From: JBMYTN01 sp049604415
Lineage (GTDB): Bacteria > Pseudomonadota > Alphaproteobacteria > Rhodospirillales > Rhodospirillaceae
DNA: 31,653 nt
Assembly (NCBI GenBank): GCA_049604415.1
Contig: JBMYTN010000047.1
Location: forward strand, 1 to 31,653
Direction: 5' to 3'
The notes under the pieces were generated by a model. That model saw only the letters and a program-made list of their open reading frames with translations. It was not told the DNA's origin and did no database searches. Below, one piece after another: positions 31,520 through 31,653 of this stretch (position 1 is its first letter; the number at the start of each line of letters is the position of its first letter). Position numbers and translations under genes: made by a program.

Positions 31520-31653
31520 GCCTTCTTTTGACGGCGATAGCCTGCAGTGAGGGTGATCAACGGGTATTCCGATTTCACCAGCCGCATTCTCATCAGTCGC
31601 CTGTGAAGAATTCTCAAGCGTATGAAAACGTTTAGGATTTCAGGCACTTCAAG
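31520..31653. other. Right edge of the window
   Basis: The 134 bases after the large membrane protein hold no gene, repeat or clear terminator that I can support. Confidence 0.4.

Overview
The window looks like part of an extrachromosomal replicon (plasmid or chromid) of an alphaproteobacterium. It is devoted almost entirely to surface-polysaccharide synthesis. The alphaproteobacterial call rests on the style of the proteins, on a ParA plus small ribbon-helix-helix-like partner, on a tyrosine recombinase with a KGLRHGFG-type motif, and on an intergenic palindrome of a kind I associate with alphaproteobacteria. Genus cannot be read from the sequence. No rRNA, tRNA, CRISPR array or insertion sequence was seen.

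Layout. (1) 0.1-4.9 kb, minus strand: a complete dTDP-L-rhamnose operon in the order rfbC-rfbB-rfbD-rfbA, followed by a UDP-glucuronate 4-epimerase-like gene. (2) 5.0-8.0 kb, minus: a large sulfotransferase-like/GT2/GT2 fusion. (3) 8.1-9.1 kb, plus: a compact tyrosine recombinase preceded by two TGAGAC palindromes. (4) 9.2-11.4 kb, plus: a second double-GT2 protein; then a polytopic membrane protein on minus (11.4-13.3 kb). (5) 13.5-16.3 kb: the replication and partition module. It holds a probable replication initiator, an iteron array with DnaA-box-like sites, an A+T-rich stretch, a ParA with a small partner protein, and a cluster of inverted TCTAACA repeats suited to be a centromere/operator. 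(6) 16.5-26.4 kb, plus: a GtrB-like polyprenyl-phosphate glycosyltransferase, then a tightly packed series: rfbF, rfbG, HpcH-type aldolase, SDR, dehydroquinate-synthase-like cyclase, sugar epimerase, ThDP enzyme, gtrA, methyltransferase. (7) 26.4-31.5 kb, plus: a GT-B-like protein ending in five 29-residue tandem repeats, and an 1132-residue polytopic protein with a lectin-like extracytoplasmic domain.

How the parts may work together. rfbCBDA makes dTDP-L-rhamnose and the 4-epimerase makes UDP-galacturonate. rfbF/rfbG make CDP-4-keto-6-deoxyglucose. The enzymes that follow (aldolase, ThDP carboligase, AroB-like cyclase, SDR, epimerase) do not belong to ordinary deoxysugar routes. Together they have the chemistry needed to branch the 4-keto sugar and possibly close a carbocycle on it. 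This is the most interesting candidate for an undescribed pathway here. Nothing in the sequence proves the product. The two double-GT2 proteins would assemble rhamnose-type chains. GtrB, GtrA and the two polytopic proteins could decorate the chain from the periplasmic side.
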